64,000 nucleotides of DNA, from assembly GCA_016584305.1 (NCBI GenBank), contig JACEEZ010023471.1, forward strand, positions 1 through 64,000, in the 5' to 3' direction. This DNA comes from Chionoecetes opilio (Eukaryota; Arthropoda; Malacostraca; Decapoda; Majidae). Made by a program: the position numbers and the translations under genes. This document shows, one piece after another, positions 1-12,389 of the stretch. The notes under the pieces are model-generated. The model was not told where the DNA came from. It saw nothing but the letters and a program-made list of their open reading frames with translations, and ran no database searches. Position 1 is the stretch's first letter, and the number at the start of each line of letters is the position of its first letter.

Positions 1-149
1 ATGCCTCACATTTTCATACGCTCTCGCTTTCATACCCTCCTTATATCCGTATACCGCCTTTTATAGCTTTCATACCTCCGTATATGTCCATCGGTTCGAG
101 GACAGACCTGGTACTGTTGCACAATTTGTTTTAATTAAATGAATAATAT
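1..149. other. Unassigned flank
   Basis: No gene or repeat is recognised here. A short CATAC-type motif recurs within the first 90 bases (pyrimidine-rich, 'TTTCATAC' appears several times), which may be the edge of a minisatellite. Confidence 0.3.
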
Positions 150-1350
150 TAATGGTAAATGTGAGAAAAAATAACAATAGCAATAATAATAATAGTAATT
201 ATAATACCAATGATGATACTTATAATATTAATGAAAACAATTATAATAGTGTTAATAAAAAATAATAGTATTAATAATAATGATAAACATGATAATAACA
301 TAAGCAGTGGCGGCTCGTGGCATAGGGCTGCAGAGCTGCAGCACCCCCAGACACTATCTGCCAGGTGTATGATGCCTTTAGAGACACAGCAGAATTGATA
401 CACCACCAACAAATATATCATGATAAAAAGTATTTATATGTTATTTTCAGTACGTTACTAAGTGAATTTTCATTAAAACAGACCTAAATGTAAGTTACTT
501 TCATATTTGCTATGCGATTCATGTCTGCGCTACCGCCGCGCCACTTGTGAACACAAGAGCTGCAGACGAGCAGCTGAGTCTCGTCCCTCTCGTGTTTACA
601 TTGGGTGTGTACGGTGTGGTAAATCGTGCTTTCTTTAATTACCCTCTGACTATGGAAAATCGAGTGAAGTGTTTGCAAAACATCAACTTATCCCAGCTGA
701 CATTAAATGAAAAGACTGAAATCAAGCGGTACCGACTTCATTTTCACGTAATACTGTAATTCTCACTATCGCCACCTACCATCACCCTCTACTACCACCC
801 AACCATCCCTTCTACCACCACCACTACTACCATGCCCTGAAATCCGTGAACATCAAATACAACTCATACCTGAGATAGGTCAAATTTGTGTATCCTACTA
901 TTGTGTGAAGCTTGCAGTCCCTCCATTGTATTTTATCACGAGCCGCCACTGACAATAAGGATAATAAAAAACATAATAATATTAATGAAAATAAATAATA
1001 ATAATAATAGTACTAATGGTCATGAAAATAATAATAATAAAAAGATAATGATTTAAAAATACAATAATAATTATAACAAAAATTCGAATAAAAAAATTAT
1101 TATTAATAATAATAATAATAATATTAGTAATTACTATTTTATAGTAATAATAACAATAAATACATGATAAAAATAACAATGGTAACTGTAATACCTATAA
1201 TAATAATGCAAATATTAATAATTAAAACTATAAAATTATAATAATAAATATGGTAATACTTATAGTAATGATAATAATACCGATGATAAAGATAATGATA
1301 ATAGTAACAATAATTATATTATTAGTAATAATAATGATATAATTGCATTG

Positions 1351-1384
<34 letters not shown>

Positions 1385-1487
1385 TAATAGTCTAGTAATG
1401 ATGGTAACGATAAAAAATTATAATGTTACTGATGATAATATTGATAATAATAATGAAAATATTAATAACTACAAAAATACTGCTACT
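150..1487. repeat. AAT/ATA-rich low-complexity tract (split by a MITE)
   Basis: Imperfect AAT, ATA and GATA-like trinucleotide runs occupy about 150-304 and 952-1487, with the purest (AAT)n at about 1350-1385. The 305-951 MITE sits inside it. Apparent reading frames here are runs of I, N and Y and are not genes. Confidence 0.85.
305..951. mobile_element. Non-autonomous hAT-type element (MITE), 647 bp
   Basis: The element starts CAGTGGCGGCTCGTG (305-319) and ends with its exact reverse complement (937-951), a 15-bp perfect terminal inverted repeat. The 8 bases outside are AACATAAG on the left and ACAATAAG on the right, a 6-of-8 match consistent with an aged 8-bp target duplication. A CAGTGG start, short inverted repeats and an 8-bp duplication are typical of the hAT superfamily. 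No transposase can be read inside, so it depends on a relative elsewhere. A 70-residue frame at 547-759 resembles nothing I know. Confidence 0.8.
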
Positions 1488-2530
1488 TGAAGAAAAATAA
1501 CAAAAAGAAAAAATAAACAAAGGAAGAGGTAACAAAAGATCAGGAAGAAGAAGAGGAAGAAGACGAAGAAGACGAAGAAATTAGGATAGATAAGAAAAAA
1601 AGAAGCGGAACAAAAAGAAGAGGAAGCAATAGAATAGGAAGAAAAAGAAGAGGAAGAAAAAAGAAGAGGAAGAGAAAGAAGAGAAAGTACAAGATACAAA
1701 TATAGGTAAGCTAATAGAGGAATAATAATAAGAGGAAGAAAAGGGTGTAAAAGAAGAGAAAGTCAAAGAAGAAAAATCTGTGTAAAAATATAACAAGAGG
1801 AGAAAGCAAAGAAAGAGGAAAAGAAGAGGAAAAGGGATAAGAAAAGTAAGAGGGGAAAAAAACAGAGTTGAAAGAAAAGGAAGGTGAAAAAGGAAAGGCA
1901 GACAAAGGAAAGGATGAAAAAAAGAAGCTGAAGAAAATGGAAAAAGGCATGAAAATAGGAAAGTAAAATGAAACAAAGAGAAGAAATAAAGGAAAAAGGG
2001 AAAGAAAGGAAGAGTAAAAAGACAAAACCAGAACAAAAAAAAAGAAGAATTGAGGAGAAAAAGAAAAGGGAGAAGTAAAGAAGAAGAATACGTAAAAATG
2101 AAGAAGAAAAGGAAAAGGAAAAAAAAAAAAACGAAAAAGAATTGAGAAAATAAAAGGAAGACGAATTAAGATTAAAGATTAAACAATTAAGAAAAAGAAA
2201 AAGTAGACGAAAAAAGGGAGAAAAATAAGATAAGAAATCAAAGAAGAGGTAGAATATTTTTTAGGAAAAGAAACATAAAAAGGTAAACCATATAAGGCAG
2301 AAAATGAAAAGGAAGAAAAAGGATGGAAGGAGTAAAGGAAGAAAAATAACAAGAAGAAAAAAACATAGAAGGAAAAAAGAAATATAGGAAGAAATAGAAG
2401 AAAGTCGAAAAAAAAGAAGAAAAGAGGTGAGAAAGAAAAATAAGAAGATATCAGGTTGGAAGGAAAAGAAGATAGCGGAAAGAAAAGAAGAAAATTTAGA
2501 AAAGGAAATATAGAAGAAGAAAGATGTAAG
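1488..2530 (+). repeat. 1-kb polypurine tract (GAA/AAG/GGA rich)
   Basis: The plus strand is almost only A and G for about 1.04 kb, mixing GAAGAA, AAAGGA and GAGGAA units without a fixed period. Its complement gives long F/S/L-rich frames (for example 1581-2036 and 2179-2568) that are composition artefacts, not genes. Such a tract can form triplex DNA. Confidence 0.9.
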
Positions 2531-2967
2531 AAATGAATACGAATAAAAACAACGCTATTCAAATACAAACGATGACAGTAACAACAGCTGCATCAATAAC
2601 ATCAAACATAGCAAAAGTAACGAAGGAAAATAATAATAAAGAAGTTAATAATGATTATAGTGATGATATTAACAAACACAATACAAAGGAATACAAAGGA
2701 AGAACAGACAGCAACAGCCCTACTGGGCCAACAGAGGCTGTCTGTGTGACTACTTTCTACCACTATAGTTTCTACGTGTTTAGAGGTAAAGAAATAGTAA
2801 GTTGAAGGCTCCTCCCCACCCACCCTCTCCCTCCGGCCGAGGCCGGCAGGAAAAAAGTGAGAAAAATCACCATGCAGTATAGAAAAAAACTGCCATGGAA
2901 TTTTATAGGTAAAATTGAAGAAGAGACATAACTCTAAACTAAAGCTAACGCTACAAAAAAAGAGAGT
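2531..2967. other. Unassigned, low complexity
   Basis: An open frame of 90 codons (2533-2805, plus) is rich in N, T and K and follows directly from the purine tract. It shows no motif and I do not regard it as a gene. No other feature is seen. Confidence 0.3.
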
Positions 2968-3388
2968 TTACGTAGAGCCGAAGTAATCGAGTTGGGCAGT
3001 TGATGCTAAGTAGTTATCTAGTTTGTTCTTAAACACTTCAACCGTGTTACTATTAACTACTTGTGCTGGAAGAGTTCCATATATTGACAACTCTATTAAA
3101 GAAGAAGTGCTTCGCTTCATGTGACCGAAATCGCTTACCAATGATCTTGTATCCATTACTACGAGTAATGCTTGTCCAATCAATGCCCTGCCTATCAACT
3201 CTACCTTCGACTGCGAGTGCATCGGAGGACACAGGGGGGTGGCATGAGCCTCACAGGCGTCACTATAAGAATCCTGCCTGCGCACCAACGGGCGAGGACA
3301 ACCATCAGAACCCTCAAGTGAACCTCCAGAGCCTACCATCCGAGCCCTGGTCAGCCACTGCCTACAGGCGCTATATATAGCACAGATG

Positions 3389-3419
<31 letters not shown>

Positions 3420-3560
3420 AATAGTAGTTTATGTTAACATTATCGAAGTCATGGAACATTTTAAACAATTCTATTAAGTCTCCTCACAATTTACGTTTTG
3501 ACAAACTGAAACAAGTTAAGTTCCTTCAATCGCTCTTCGTATGGCTTGTTTCGCAAGCCG
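2968..3560 (-). pseudogene. CR1-like non-LTR retrotransposon, C-terminal RT remnant
   Basis: On the minus strand the frame ends with a tail rich in matches to the C-terminus of CR1-like reverse transcriptases (LPAQVVNSNTVEVFKNKLD, followed by the stop at 2968). Further upstream, around 3430-3560, a second piece reads LFKMFHDFDNVN and, in another frame, an RLKEL-like motif. These two pieces normally lie close together, but here about 240 bp ending in a plus-strand poly(A) run separates them. Only the last part after the polymerase domain survives and the catalytic core is absent. It is dead. Confidence 0.65.
3180..3421 (+). mobile_element. Poly(A)-ended insert inside the CR1-like remnant
   Basis: A GC-richer block of about 210 bp ends in about 31 A residues (3391-3421) and interrupts the two halves of the CR1-like remnant. 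A poly(A) end suggests a SINE-like or processed-RNA insertion on the plus strand. I could not find a convincing target duplication, the left boundary is approximate, and no RNA polymerase III box was confirmed. Confidence 0.3.
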
Positions 3561-4629
3561 CGGAATCATTTTTGTAAAATGACTGCAATAATAGCAATAA
3601 CAGTACCAAAATGACGATAATGATACAAATGTTTATGATAGTACTAATGATAATACTGTTTTTTGGAAATGATTTTAAAATGTTTATGACGATACTAATG
3701 ATGATGGGTTTTAGTAATAATATAATGAAAGTGATAATAATAATAATAATAAAATAAAAAAAATTTTCAAAAAAAAAAAAAAAAAATAAATATCCTATTT
3801 ATACCTGTTCAAGAAGGGCTAGTCCCAACAGGGCCCCCCCCCGAGGTGGAGCTTGCGGGAAACAGTTTCGCTGTGGCCGTTTTATTGGTTGCCCAAAACT
3901 CAGTGGAAAGCGGGAAATTCCTACAGCCCTTCGTTTTTCTTTAAAAACACCCCTTTAATTTGCTTTAAAGTGCATGAAAGTCCCGATTCCCATCGTTAGT
4001 AAATGTTTTTTATCACATGGACAAAAAAGAAAGCCAAAAACTCTTCATGAAGACGAGAAATTAAAGGAAGGAAATTTTAAAGGTTCGAAAAATTTTCTAA
4101 AGTGAGGGAGGAGGGGGAAAAGGGGGTTTCCCCGGGCAGCGCAGTAACCTTTTAGAGGTCAAACAAGAAAACCCCTTTTAAACCCCGGGGCCCTTTTCCC
4201 TCCAGCGCTAATGACCCACCGCCTGGGGACTCCCCTCCCCGGGCCCACCCTTGAGGCGAATAGGGGCAGGCCCACGGGGGAAAAAGGGACGCTTTTTGCC
4301 ATTTTCAATTTTTTCATTAACTGAAAATACTTCAACAATTTTTTTGTATTATATAGTTTGGGTTGCTTTTGGCCTCTCAGTTAGTTAGCGGGTTTAAAAG
4401 AAATGTACCCTGCAAGAACGGGATAAACACGTTTTTCGGGGGCCCTTACGAATAACAAAATATAGCACCAACGCTGGGGGGGTCAACCCCATCATGCCCC
4501 AGTCCCGTAGGGTTTGGTGGGGTCATTTCCCTTTTTCCTTTTTCCTCTTTCTTTTCAAAAGAAAACTCCCATGTCTTGGTTTTAAAAAAACAAAAAACAG
4601 GGTTTGTTTGTAAGGGGGGGGGGGAGGGG

Positions 4630-4632
4630 AAA

Positions 4633-4663
<31 letters not shown>

Positions 4664-4770
4664 AAGAGGGAGAGGGGAGAGAGAGAGAGAGAAAGGGGAG
4701 AGAGAGGGGAAAGAGAGGAAAAAAAAGAAGGGGAGAGAGGAGAGAGAGAGGAAAAGGGGAGAGAGAGAAA
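4630..4770 (+). repeat. (GA)n microsatellite
   Basis: Imperfect GA repeat with GGGG and GAAAA interruptions. The R/E-rich plus-strand and S/L-rich minus-strand frames across it are translations of the repeat. Confidence 0.9.
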
Positions 4771-4934
4771 AATACAACTATGTTCAATAATGTTTCTTCT
4801 TCCTCCTCTTCCCGAAAATCATAATTGATCATAAACTTTAAAAATGCTAATAATTTGGGGAGCGAGTTCCCTTTAAATAGAATTTAAATTTTGATTTTTT
4901 TTTGTTATTTTTAAAAATTTTTTTTTTGGGCGTA

Positions 4935-4995
4935 ATTTGGGGTGTGGGGTGTGTGTGTGTGTGTGTGTGTTGGGGTGTGTGTGTGTGTGTGGGGT
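4935..4995 (+). repeat. (GT)n microsatellite
   Basis: GT dinucleotide run broken by GGGG insertions. Confidence 0.85.
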
Positions 4996-5492
4996 GTGGG
5001 GGTGTGGGCTTGAGGGGTCAAAGTCACAATTAAGGGAATTTAACCGGGGGAATTTTGGGAGGGGGAACCCCCCATAGCCTGGGGGGATTTAGGGGGGGGA
5101 AATTTTTTATTTTAGTGTACATTTTTTTTTTGCCAAAAACCTTTTCCCTCAAAGCCCCATCACGCCAAACACCCAATCAGGGGGGAAACCCCGGGCCTGA
5201 CCAAAAATCCCCCCCTCGGGGGGGGGTGCATGGGGGCCCCGGCCCCTTTTTGGACAGAGTAAAAGTACCAAAGATAATATGATAATATATAATAATACTA
5301 CTACTAATACTGATAATAAGGGTAATAAAGAAAAGGGAGCAATTTCGTGAAATAATAACCCAAAAATGATAATAATACAAAGCGGGAAAAATTTTTAAAA
5401 AAATATTTTTAGATATAAGGAAAAATGGGTTTATAAAAGATAATAAAAAACAATAATGAAAAAAAAATAATAAAATATCAAAACAAAACAAT

Positions 5493-7798
5493 TATTGGGG
5501 GCATACGCCGGGGGGGCGGGGGCCCCCTCCCCCCACCCTACGACGCCCACTTCCGGAGGGGTTTAAACCCCGCGCGAAATCCCCATGCAGGGCTTTTTCC
5601 CAAAACCAAAAGGGTCTCGAAAAAAGGAAAAAAATCAAAATTTCCTCAAACCACGAGCCTTGTTGGGCGCCCCCCCCGGCCTCCCCTCCCCGCCGGGTTT
5701 TCCCCTTAAAAAGGGCGGTTTCCCCACTAAACCCCCCCTTTTTACGGGCCCCCGGTTGGCCCTTTCCCGCCCAACAAGACGTCACCAATTCATCACCGTT
5801 GAGTTTGGGAATTGGGGGTTAAAATGGGGGAAGGGTTTGGGACCTTTCCCCTCGAGCGGGCACCGCCCCAGCGGGAGAAAAGACTTGAAATTTTAAAAAT
5901 TTGTACCGGGGAAAAACCCCTTTTTCGCGGTACGGCGGGGGGCGGTCCCCACTTTTTTTTGACAATCATTGTGAAGTCCTTGTTTTAAATTTTTTTGTTT
6001 CGGGGCCCGTACAAGCGGGCTAGGGTAAACCGGCCTTTACAGATACAACCCGACGGGAAGGATCTGCTTCAGGGTAGCGTGCCCATATAGCGGCCCATAT
6101 AGCCGAAGTTGGCGCTGACGAACTATGCAGGTAATAGGCCTCGATTCAGTCTCACGGTGCAATCGCTGATTTGATGCGTAATCATCCCAGCGATACCTCA
6201 TGATTCTGCGAAGACATTTATTACCAAAGGCATCGATTCGGCTCTTCAAGTCGCTATTTAGTGTCTATGTCTCACAACCATGAGTAAGACAGGGATCACA
6301 AGCGACTTGAAGATCCGGACCTTTGTCCTCCTGCATAGGTACCGACAACGCCAAATACTCCTGCTGAGTGAATCCATAACACCGTGGGCAATGCCAATCC
6401 GCCGTAAGACTTCTTAACGTGACCCACCGTCATTATGAATTGCGCTACCAAGGTATGTAAAACTTTCCAAGATCTCAATGTCGTCACCGCACGCATGAAC
6501 AGACTGTACTGCTTTCATGTATTAAGCTTCCAAACACCTGGACTTTGGTCTTAAGCCAGGAGATCTCAAGTCCCAAAGGCTTTGCCTCCTCATGCAGCGC
6601 CTCGAGAGCCATCACCAGAACCTCAGCCGACTCAGCAAAGATTACTGCATCATCGGCAAAATAAGATCCGTGATCTTGGTGCTGCCGAGGGATGCTCCAC
6701 AATCACTTTGATCTACAACATTGCCCAATACCCAGTCCATACAAGTGTTGAAAAGTGATAGGACAAGTGAAGTGATAGTGAAAAGGGCAAGAAACGCACC
6801 CTTGCCTCACTCCGTAGCCTATCAACAGGATAGAAGCTGGATACACCTCCCCCACACTTCACAGCACTCTCAGCAGAGTACAGACCAGTCATCAAACCAA
6901 TAGTCCTTGCAGGAATCCCGCGAAGTCGCAGAAGATCCCAGAGTGACTCACGATGCCACTGAGTCAAACGCCTTCTTGAGATCAACATAGGCTGCAAGTA
7001 TCCCCTGTCGAAACTCACGTCGGTGTTCCACTAGGACACGAAGCGCTAGGATACGGTTCATTGTTGACCACACCAGGCGTGAAACCCAGACTGCTGAGGT
7101 CTGATGCTTCACCAGACGATTGCGGATCCGCGTCAGCAATAGATGGGCAAGCACCTTGCCTGGCACACTAAGCATTACGTGTGATACCGCGGTAATTGTT
7201 GCAGTCCTGACGGTCCCCTTTCCCATTCCAGATAGGGACGACCAGCCTCCTTTTCCAGTCAGGAGGAATGGTACTTGATTGCCACAACGGCAGCCAGGAC
7301 AGCATGAAACCCACGGATCATGGCCTCACCCCCAGCTTTAAGGAGTTCAGCACTGATATTACAAACACCAGCTGCCTTTCCACCCTTTAACTTTGCTACA
7401 GGCTCTCTGACTTCGTCAAGAGAGGGTGCAGTTTCGTCAATGGGAGGATCGGCATCCACTGCCTGTAACCCAGTGGTGTGAAGCTGCTCAATTGGAGGGT
7501 CCACAAGGAACAACTACCCAAAGTACTCAGCCCAACGAGCCATCTACCTATCCATGTCCGACACGAGCGCCCATCTGCTACTCGAATAGCACTCGCCGAA
7601 ATGGAGACTTGGAACGGAGCTTCTTGAAGACTCGGTAGGCGGGTCGGAGGTCATTAGCGTTCAAATGACTCTCGACATCCTCAGCCGAGGCTCCTGACAT
7701 ACATCTCCTTGTCTCTCCCCCAGGATGGGTTCTAGTCCGGCGTGGACAGAGCCCTGTGCTGGTCCTGCGTTCCTGGGCCAGCCTGCAGCGCGGCAGTA
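5493..7798 (-). pseudogene. Non-LTR retrotransposon RT, copy 1 (broken)
   Basis: Minus-strand fragments in several frames give, from N to C: a linker with ESHLNANDLRPAYR (about 7620-7670), a KLKGGKAAGV motif (about 7350-7400), an RT palm with LAAYVDLKKAFDSV (about 6950-7000), the catalytic box FADDAVIFAES (about 6620-6670), and a C-terminal domain with RRIDAF/GNKCLRRIM-like sequence (about 6180-6240). The 3' end (5493-5700) starts at the same GGGGGCATACG motif as the copy at 47770 but is badly distorted, and about 325 bp at 5710-6035 is extra. At least six frameshifts or stops make it inactive. The RT order and motifs fit an endonuclease-type non-LTR element; I do not assign a clade. The 5' end is truncated near 7798, so no endonuclease remains. 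Confidence 0.8.
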
Positions 7799-8577
7799 AA
7801 TAATATAGTAATAGTAAAAATTATTGAATATGATAACCGATAATAATAACAAATATTATAATAATTTAATTAATAATAGGCATATAATAATGATAATAAT
7901 ACTAATAATAATAATTATTATTATTATAGTTATGATAATTACAAAAATATTAAAAAATGTTAATGATTATATGTAATCGAAAAATAATAAATTGATAATA
8001 GTAATGGTGGCTTTATTTATAATGATAATTAATAACAACAATAATAATGATAATCATTAGTATAACTAAGATAGTACTGCAAAATAATAATATAAATAAT
8101 AAATTATAATAATATTGATAATAATGCTATTAATAACAGTAATAATAATATAATGAAAACTTATATAAAAAGCGAAGGTGAGGATGAAAAAAGAATGATC
8201 ATGTTAGAAAACTAAATTGCGAAAAAAACAAATTTGACAACAATGATGATAAGTATTTTAAAATGATAATAACACAAACAATAATAATAATGATAATTGA
8301 AAATATAAATAATTATTAATGAAAATGGTAATAAAAATAATAATAATAATAATAATAATAATAGTAATAATAATAATAATAATAAAAATAATAACAATAT
8401 GTTAATAAACGATTGTAATAATAATGATCCTAATGTTAAGAAAATATAAAAATAATAATTAATGGAAAATGGTAATAAAAATAATAATAATAATACTAAT
8501 AATAATAGTAATATAATAATAATAATAAAAATAATAACAATTATAGTAATAACAGATTGCGAATAATAATGTATAAT

Positions 8578-8609
<32 letters not shown>

Positions 8610-8700
8610 GGTAATAGAAATAATAATTTTTTAACATTAATATTAAAAGTAATATAATAATAATAATAATAATAAAATAAGGGAAAGAGGTGAGGATGCA
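7799..8700. repeat. AAT/ATA-rich low-complexity tract
   Basis: Dense AAT repeats, purest at about 8338-8395 and 8580-8610. Two related segments (about 8310-8420 and 8450-8560) both contain an ATTAATGGAAAATGGTAAT-type motif, so part of it is tandemly duplicated. The 213-codon minus-strand frame (8212-8853) is an I/L run and not a gene. Confidence 0.85.
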
Positions 8701-10640
8701 AAATAAATGATCATGCTGAACATAACAAAATAGCGCCACAAACACATTTTGAGTAAAACTCCTGAGAACACCTCTCCTAGTCAACATCTGACACAGATAA
8801 TGCAACAAACGTATACAACCTTTCATCACTAAGAACATACGCAAAAAAAACACAACCTAATCATGAAATGCAGGGGCTTAATTCAGGGCACACATTATTA
8901 AATTAGTTAACTTAGCCTACAACCTAATCGCCGCTACGCTGACGTCCAGGATGGTGGCGTTCAGGAGGGATGAGTTTTTCTTCCCCCCCCGGTGGTGATG
9001 CCAGTTAACCAGTCCACAATTAAGTGGCATGACAGGTTTAGTTTAGTTTTTCCTTTGATGAGGCCGGAAAAAAGTACTATTTCTGGTGTTGCGGCGTCGG
9101 GCGTCCTGGACAGTTGCTAGACCTTGGGCAAACCAGAACGGTTGTCATAGGCCACACCCACTGATTGCACACAGAACATCGTGATGGAAGGAAGCTTAGC
9201 TAACTTTTGTTTTTCGGCCAGGGGAAAAAACAAAAAAACCCGGTTTGTTTTGCTAGTTTTCCCATTTACCCGCTGTGTTAAGGTTGTCGTAAAGCTGCAT
9301 AATAATCCTAGTACTACAGTCTCTTTAAAAGTGGAAAAACGGTTTAAACATAATCTGCTTATGTACTTTGATATTACATTTGCCTCTTTTTTTTGCCATC
9401 AAATCTAAACATCATGAATCATGCCAGGCAGGTCAGGTGCAGGTTTTCAATCTGGTGATTTTTGCCCCTTGTTTAGTACAAAGTCCAAGATACTGTTATA
9501 ATTATGCTATGCATGTCTATGAAGTTCTCCTTGGCCGGCACCTTAACTATTCCTGTGTAGCTAGCATCGTCCCCATTTTACAAAATTATGTTATACTAGA
9601 GAACCATATGGCTTGTGCCCCATAAACGGCACATGGCGAGACTCTTGAGACTAGTATTAGATGCCTGTTTGTTATCATTGAACGAAGACTGCCTTATATA
9701 ATGTGGTTATACGAGCATGATTTCATTTAGCCAAAACGTCAGTGCATACCACCTCCTCTCGAACTCTTCTAAATATCCACTGTGCTCTTCTATCCCACCG
9801 CTGTCAATAAATTCTTTAAAATCCCTGCGTTTGAGCACCTCCTCCCGGAACTTAGTACAATGAGTTCCAAATACCAAAACAAACATACCATGATCAATGT
9901 TTTGTATATTTATTTTCAAATACATGACACCAGCCAAAAATAGGATGAATAGGCCTCATTTTTAGTTTATATAAATGTAATGGAAAAATGTTTTTACGTT
10001 ACTGATGATGGGAGATTAGTGGAAAATTACGTACACAAGGACTTAATTTAGGCGACCAAAAAGAACATACCGAAAAACTATCAACAGGCAGAGTACTTCA
10101 TATTAAGCATATATCTTTCACAACAAACGCGTGAGGTGGTATGATATTCAATAGCCTACCATCTTCCTAAGTTTTCTGCGCGGAGAGGCGACTCATTTTC
10201 CTTGTATCAACTAAACTTAACCTTAGACTACAGTAAATACTCCGCCAAATAAAAAAGGCTTGTATATCGAGTTTATTTCAACCAGAAGCTACGATCACCT
10301 AAAGCAAGACACTTCATGCAATTCGCGTCCATCCAATCGCATTAGTCTTGCGTTGGAAGCAGGTCTCGGTCATACACTTCGTAAAACCACCCATTATCTC
10401 GAGTAAAATAAATATTCTATTAATATTACTAGAGAAGTCAAACCTGAATAATATATCTTCGGCAAGCATTGACCATTATCAACAAAGATCAAATAATGTA
10501 ATTTCGCATCTCTTAATTTGACCTGTAGCACAAAGGACATTCAACAACAAGATACCTCACTCCGGGATGACTGTGGTGCGCGTGAAATGGGCCTCCGCCG
10601 TGCGGCAGGAGTTAACTAGGTCGCTAGCCATTCAACTTGC
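8701..10640. other. Unassigned 1.9 kb
   Basis: Mixed-composition DNA. Short frames at 9181-9408, 9368-9625 and 9707-9937 show no known motif and no codon periodicity I can defend. No RNA gene or repeat was recognised. Confidence 0.3.
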
Positions 10641-10643
10641 TGC

Positions 10644-10660
10644 CAGTGGCGTACCCAGGA
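10644..10660 (+). mobile_element. Possible single end of a hAT-type element
   Basis: The sequence from about 10646, CAGTGGCGTACCCAGGA, has the form of a hAT terminal repeat. I did not find its inverted partner downstream, so this may be a truncated element. Confidence 0.3.
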
Positions 10661-10705
10661 AAATTAAAAGGGGTGGGGGGGCCCACGGGGGCCAAGATAC
10701 TATTT

Positions 10706-10795
10706 TTAATATATATATATATATATCATATATGATATGATTATATATATATATATATATATAAATAAATATAACTATAATTCTCTATATATAGT
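10706..10795. repeat. (TA)n microsatellite
   Basis: Self-complementary TA run with ATCATATATGATATGAT in the middle. Confidence 0.85.
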
Positions 10796-11409
10796 TTATT
10801 CTTTGAGCCCAAAGGGGGGGGGTGGACCATGTTTCCCCGGCGCCCATACAGGCCTCCCACACCCCCACCCCTCGCGTATACGCCAAAAACACCTGGGGGC
10901 TTCGCCATTGTGCTGGGCGCATCACACTAAGGGGGGACCTATATTACAATGGGGGGGGGGGAAAAAAAAAAATCTAATATTAGGAGCTATGGGTTTGTTT
11001 TTTATCAAAAAAAGTATATAATGTTTTTTGGAATTATTAAATGGTTCTTTTTACTAGTTCTTCCTCGGCGGCGTACGTAAAAAAAAATTGTTGTTGGTTT
11101 CTTACGTTTCTCTGTTCTCCTGTACCCCCATATATATACAAAATAATAAAAACAAAAAAAACAAATAAGTATTTCTATGAAAAAAAAAAAAAAAAAAAAA
11201 AAAAAAACAACGGCTTAAAAAAAATCAAAAAAAAAAGGGGAAGCTGGGAAAGGATAAATGTCCATATACCAAAAATCATTCACTGAAGGCCTCCCACAAT
11301 CATTTTATATTTTCAAAACAAACAAAAATTATCACAAAACCTTATTTTTATTTAACTTCATTTCACCACCTGCTCACGCCATTTTTATTTTCTAGGTTGT
11401 AATGCGGAT
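10796..11409. other. Unassigned, G/C and A homopolymer runs
   Basis: Contains inflated G runs (10815-10970) like those at 3.8-6 kb and an A run of about 27 at about 11181-11207. The frames at 10737-11021 and 11041-11286 are driven by these runs. Confidence 0.3.
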
Positions 11410-11530
11410 AGTTATACCGTAAATGGCGGCATAGAAGTGACCAGGGCCGTACAAGACGACTGTCATGGGACTGATTAGCGTCAAAGATTACGGGTTAGGC
11501 CTTATACTTGCGCATAAGTCGGCCCCAAAA
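11410..11530 (-). repeat. Dispersed repeat R, inverted partial copy
   Basis: Holds TACCGTAAATGGCGGC, the reverse complement of the motif ending the copy at 13128-13330, plus a GCGCATAAGTC / GCGCGTATAAG-like motif in the corresponding place. Homology is partial. Confidence 0.45.
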
Positions 11531-11857
11531 ATACGGTAGGCTACTGGTAGGCCAAAGCTTACAAAGTCTTTTACCCCCGATAGTGTATGGTCATGATATA
11601 TTTGTAGCATCATGTGAATTTACCGGTTGTATTGTAGAGTGAGGTATATATATGGAGTGGGCGGACAGCGCTGGCGCTCGGCGAGCAGCCAGGGCAGTTG
11701 TTGATGTTGTAGTTGTCTTGAGTGGCCGCTTCGGTTCAGTGGGTTCCGGTCAGTTGATTTACCAATTTGTGTATCAGCTGTTGGAAACAGCTATGGTTTG
11801 TGTTGATATCACAAACTATAAATTTATATTATTTTATTATTTATATATTAAAATTAT

Positions 11858-12245
11858 AGGCCTCTTCCATTTGCGACATTTCCAAGAACCAGTTCACGGA
11901 AACCCAAGAGTTCAGGCGTTCCCAATTTGGCGCACGAAAACCTGGGTCCTCTGTGTGGCAAAGCGAGTAGTGAGCTCAGCAAAACCCGTGGAACTTTCTC
12001 CTACCCACATTGAAGAGGTGGGTAGTTGGGTAGAGTTATTCAGTCATAACAGAAACAAATGGTACGCCTTGAGGGCCCTTTATTTCTCATTATCGTGAAG
12101 GGTTTTCCGCATCAGAGTCGGAGAGGAAGATGTCAGACGCATAAAGATCGAGGCATACATGAGCTGGTGGAGCCATGCGTTGCCGCGATCTTAAACGTGA
12201 TTATTAGATCCCTTCACATAACAGCTAGCTGAGATTATATCCTGT

Positions 12246-12292
<47 letters not shown>

Positions 12293-12338
12293 CTCTCTCT
12301 ACTCCGTCTCTCTCTCTCATCCTCTCTCTCTCTCCTCT

Positions 12339-12389
<51 letters not shown>

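Larger units (their letters stand above)
3561..5492. other. Homopolymer-distorted stretch, no gene
   Basis: From about 3800 onward runs of 4-9 identical bases (especially G and C) are far more common than elsewhere in the window. Frames break constantly and no protein or RNA gene is seen. A GA microsatellite (4630-4770) and a GT microsatellite (4935-4995) lie inside. The distortion continues into the next feature, where it can be compared with a clean copy (see findings). Confidence 0.5.

Noticed and set aside
1469..2568. F/S/L-rich minus-strand frames (76-151 codons) resembling membrane proteins
   Set aside because: Complement of the polypurine tract.
8212..8853. 213-codon I/L-rich minus-strand frame resembling a membrane protein
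   Set aside because: It is the translation of AAT repeats; no start context or domain.
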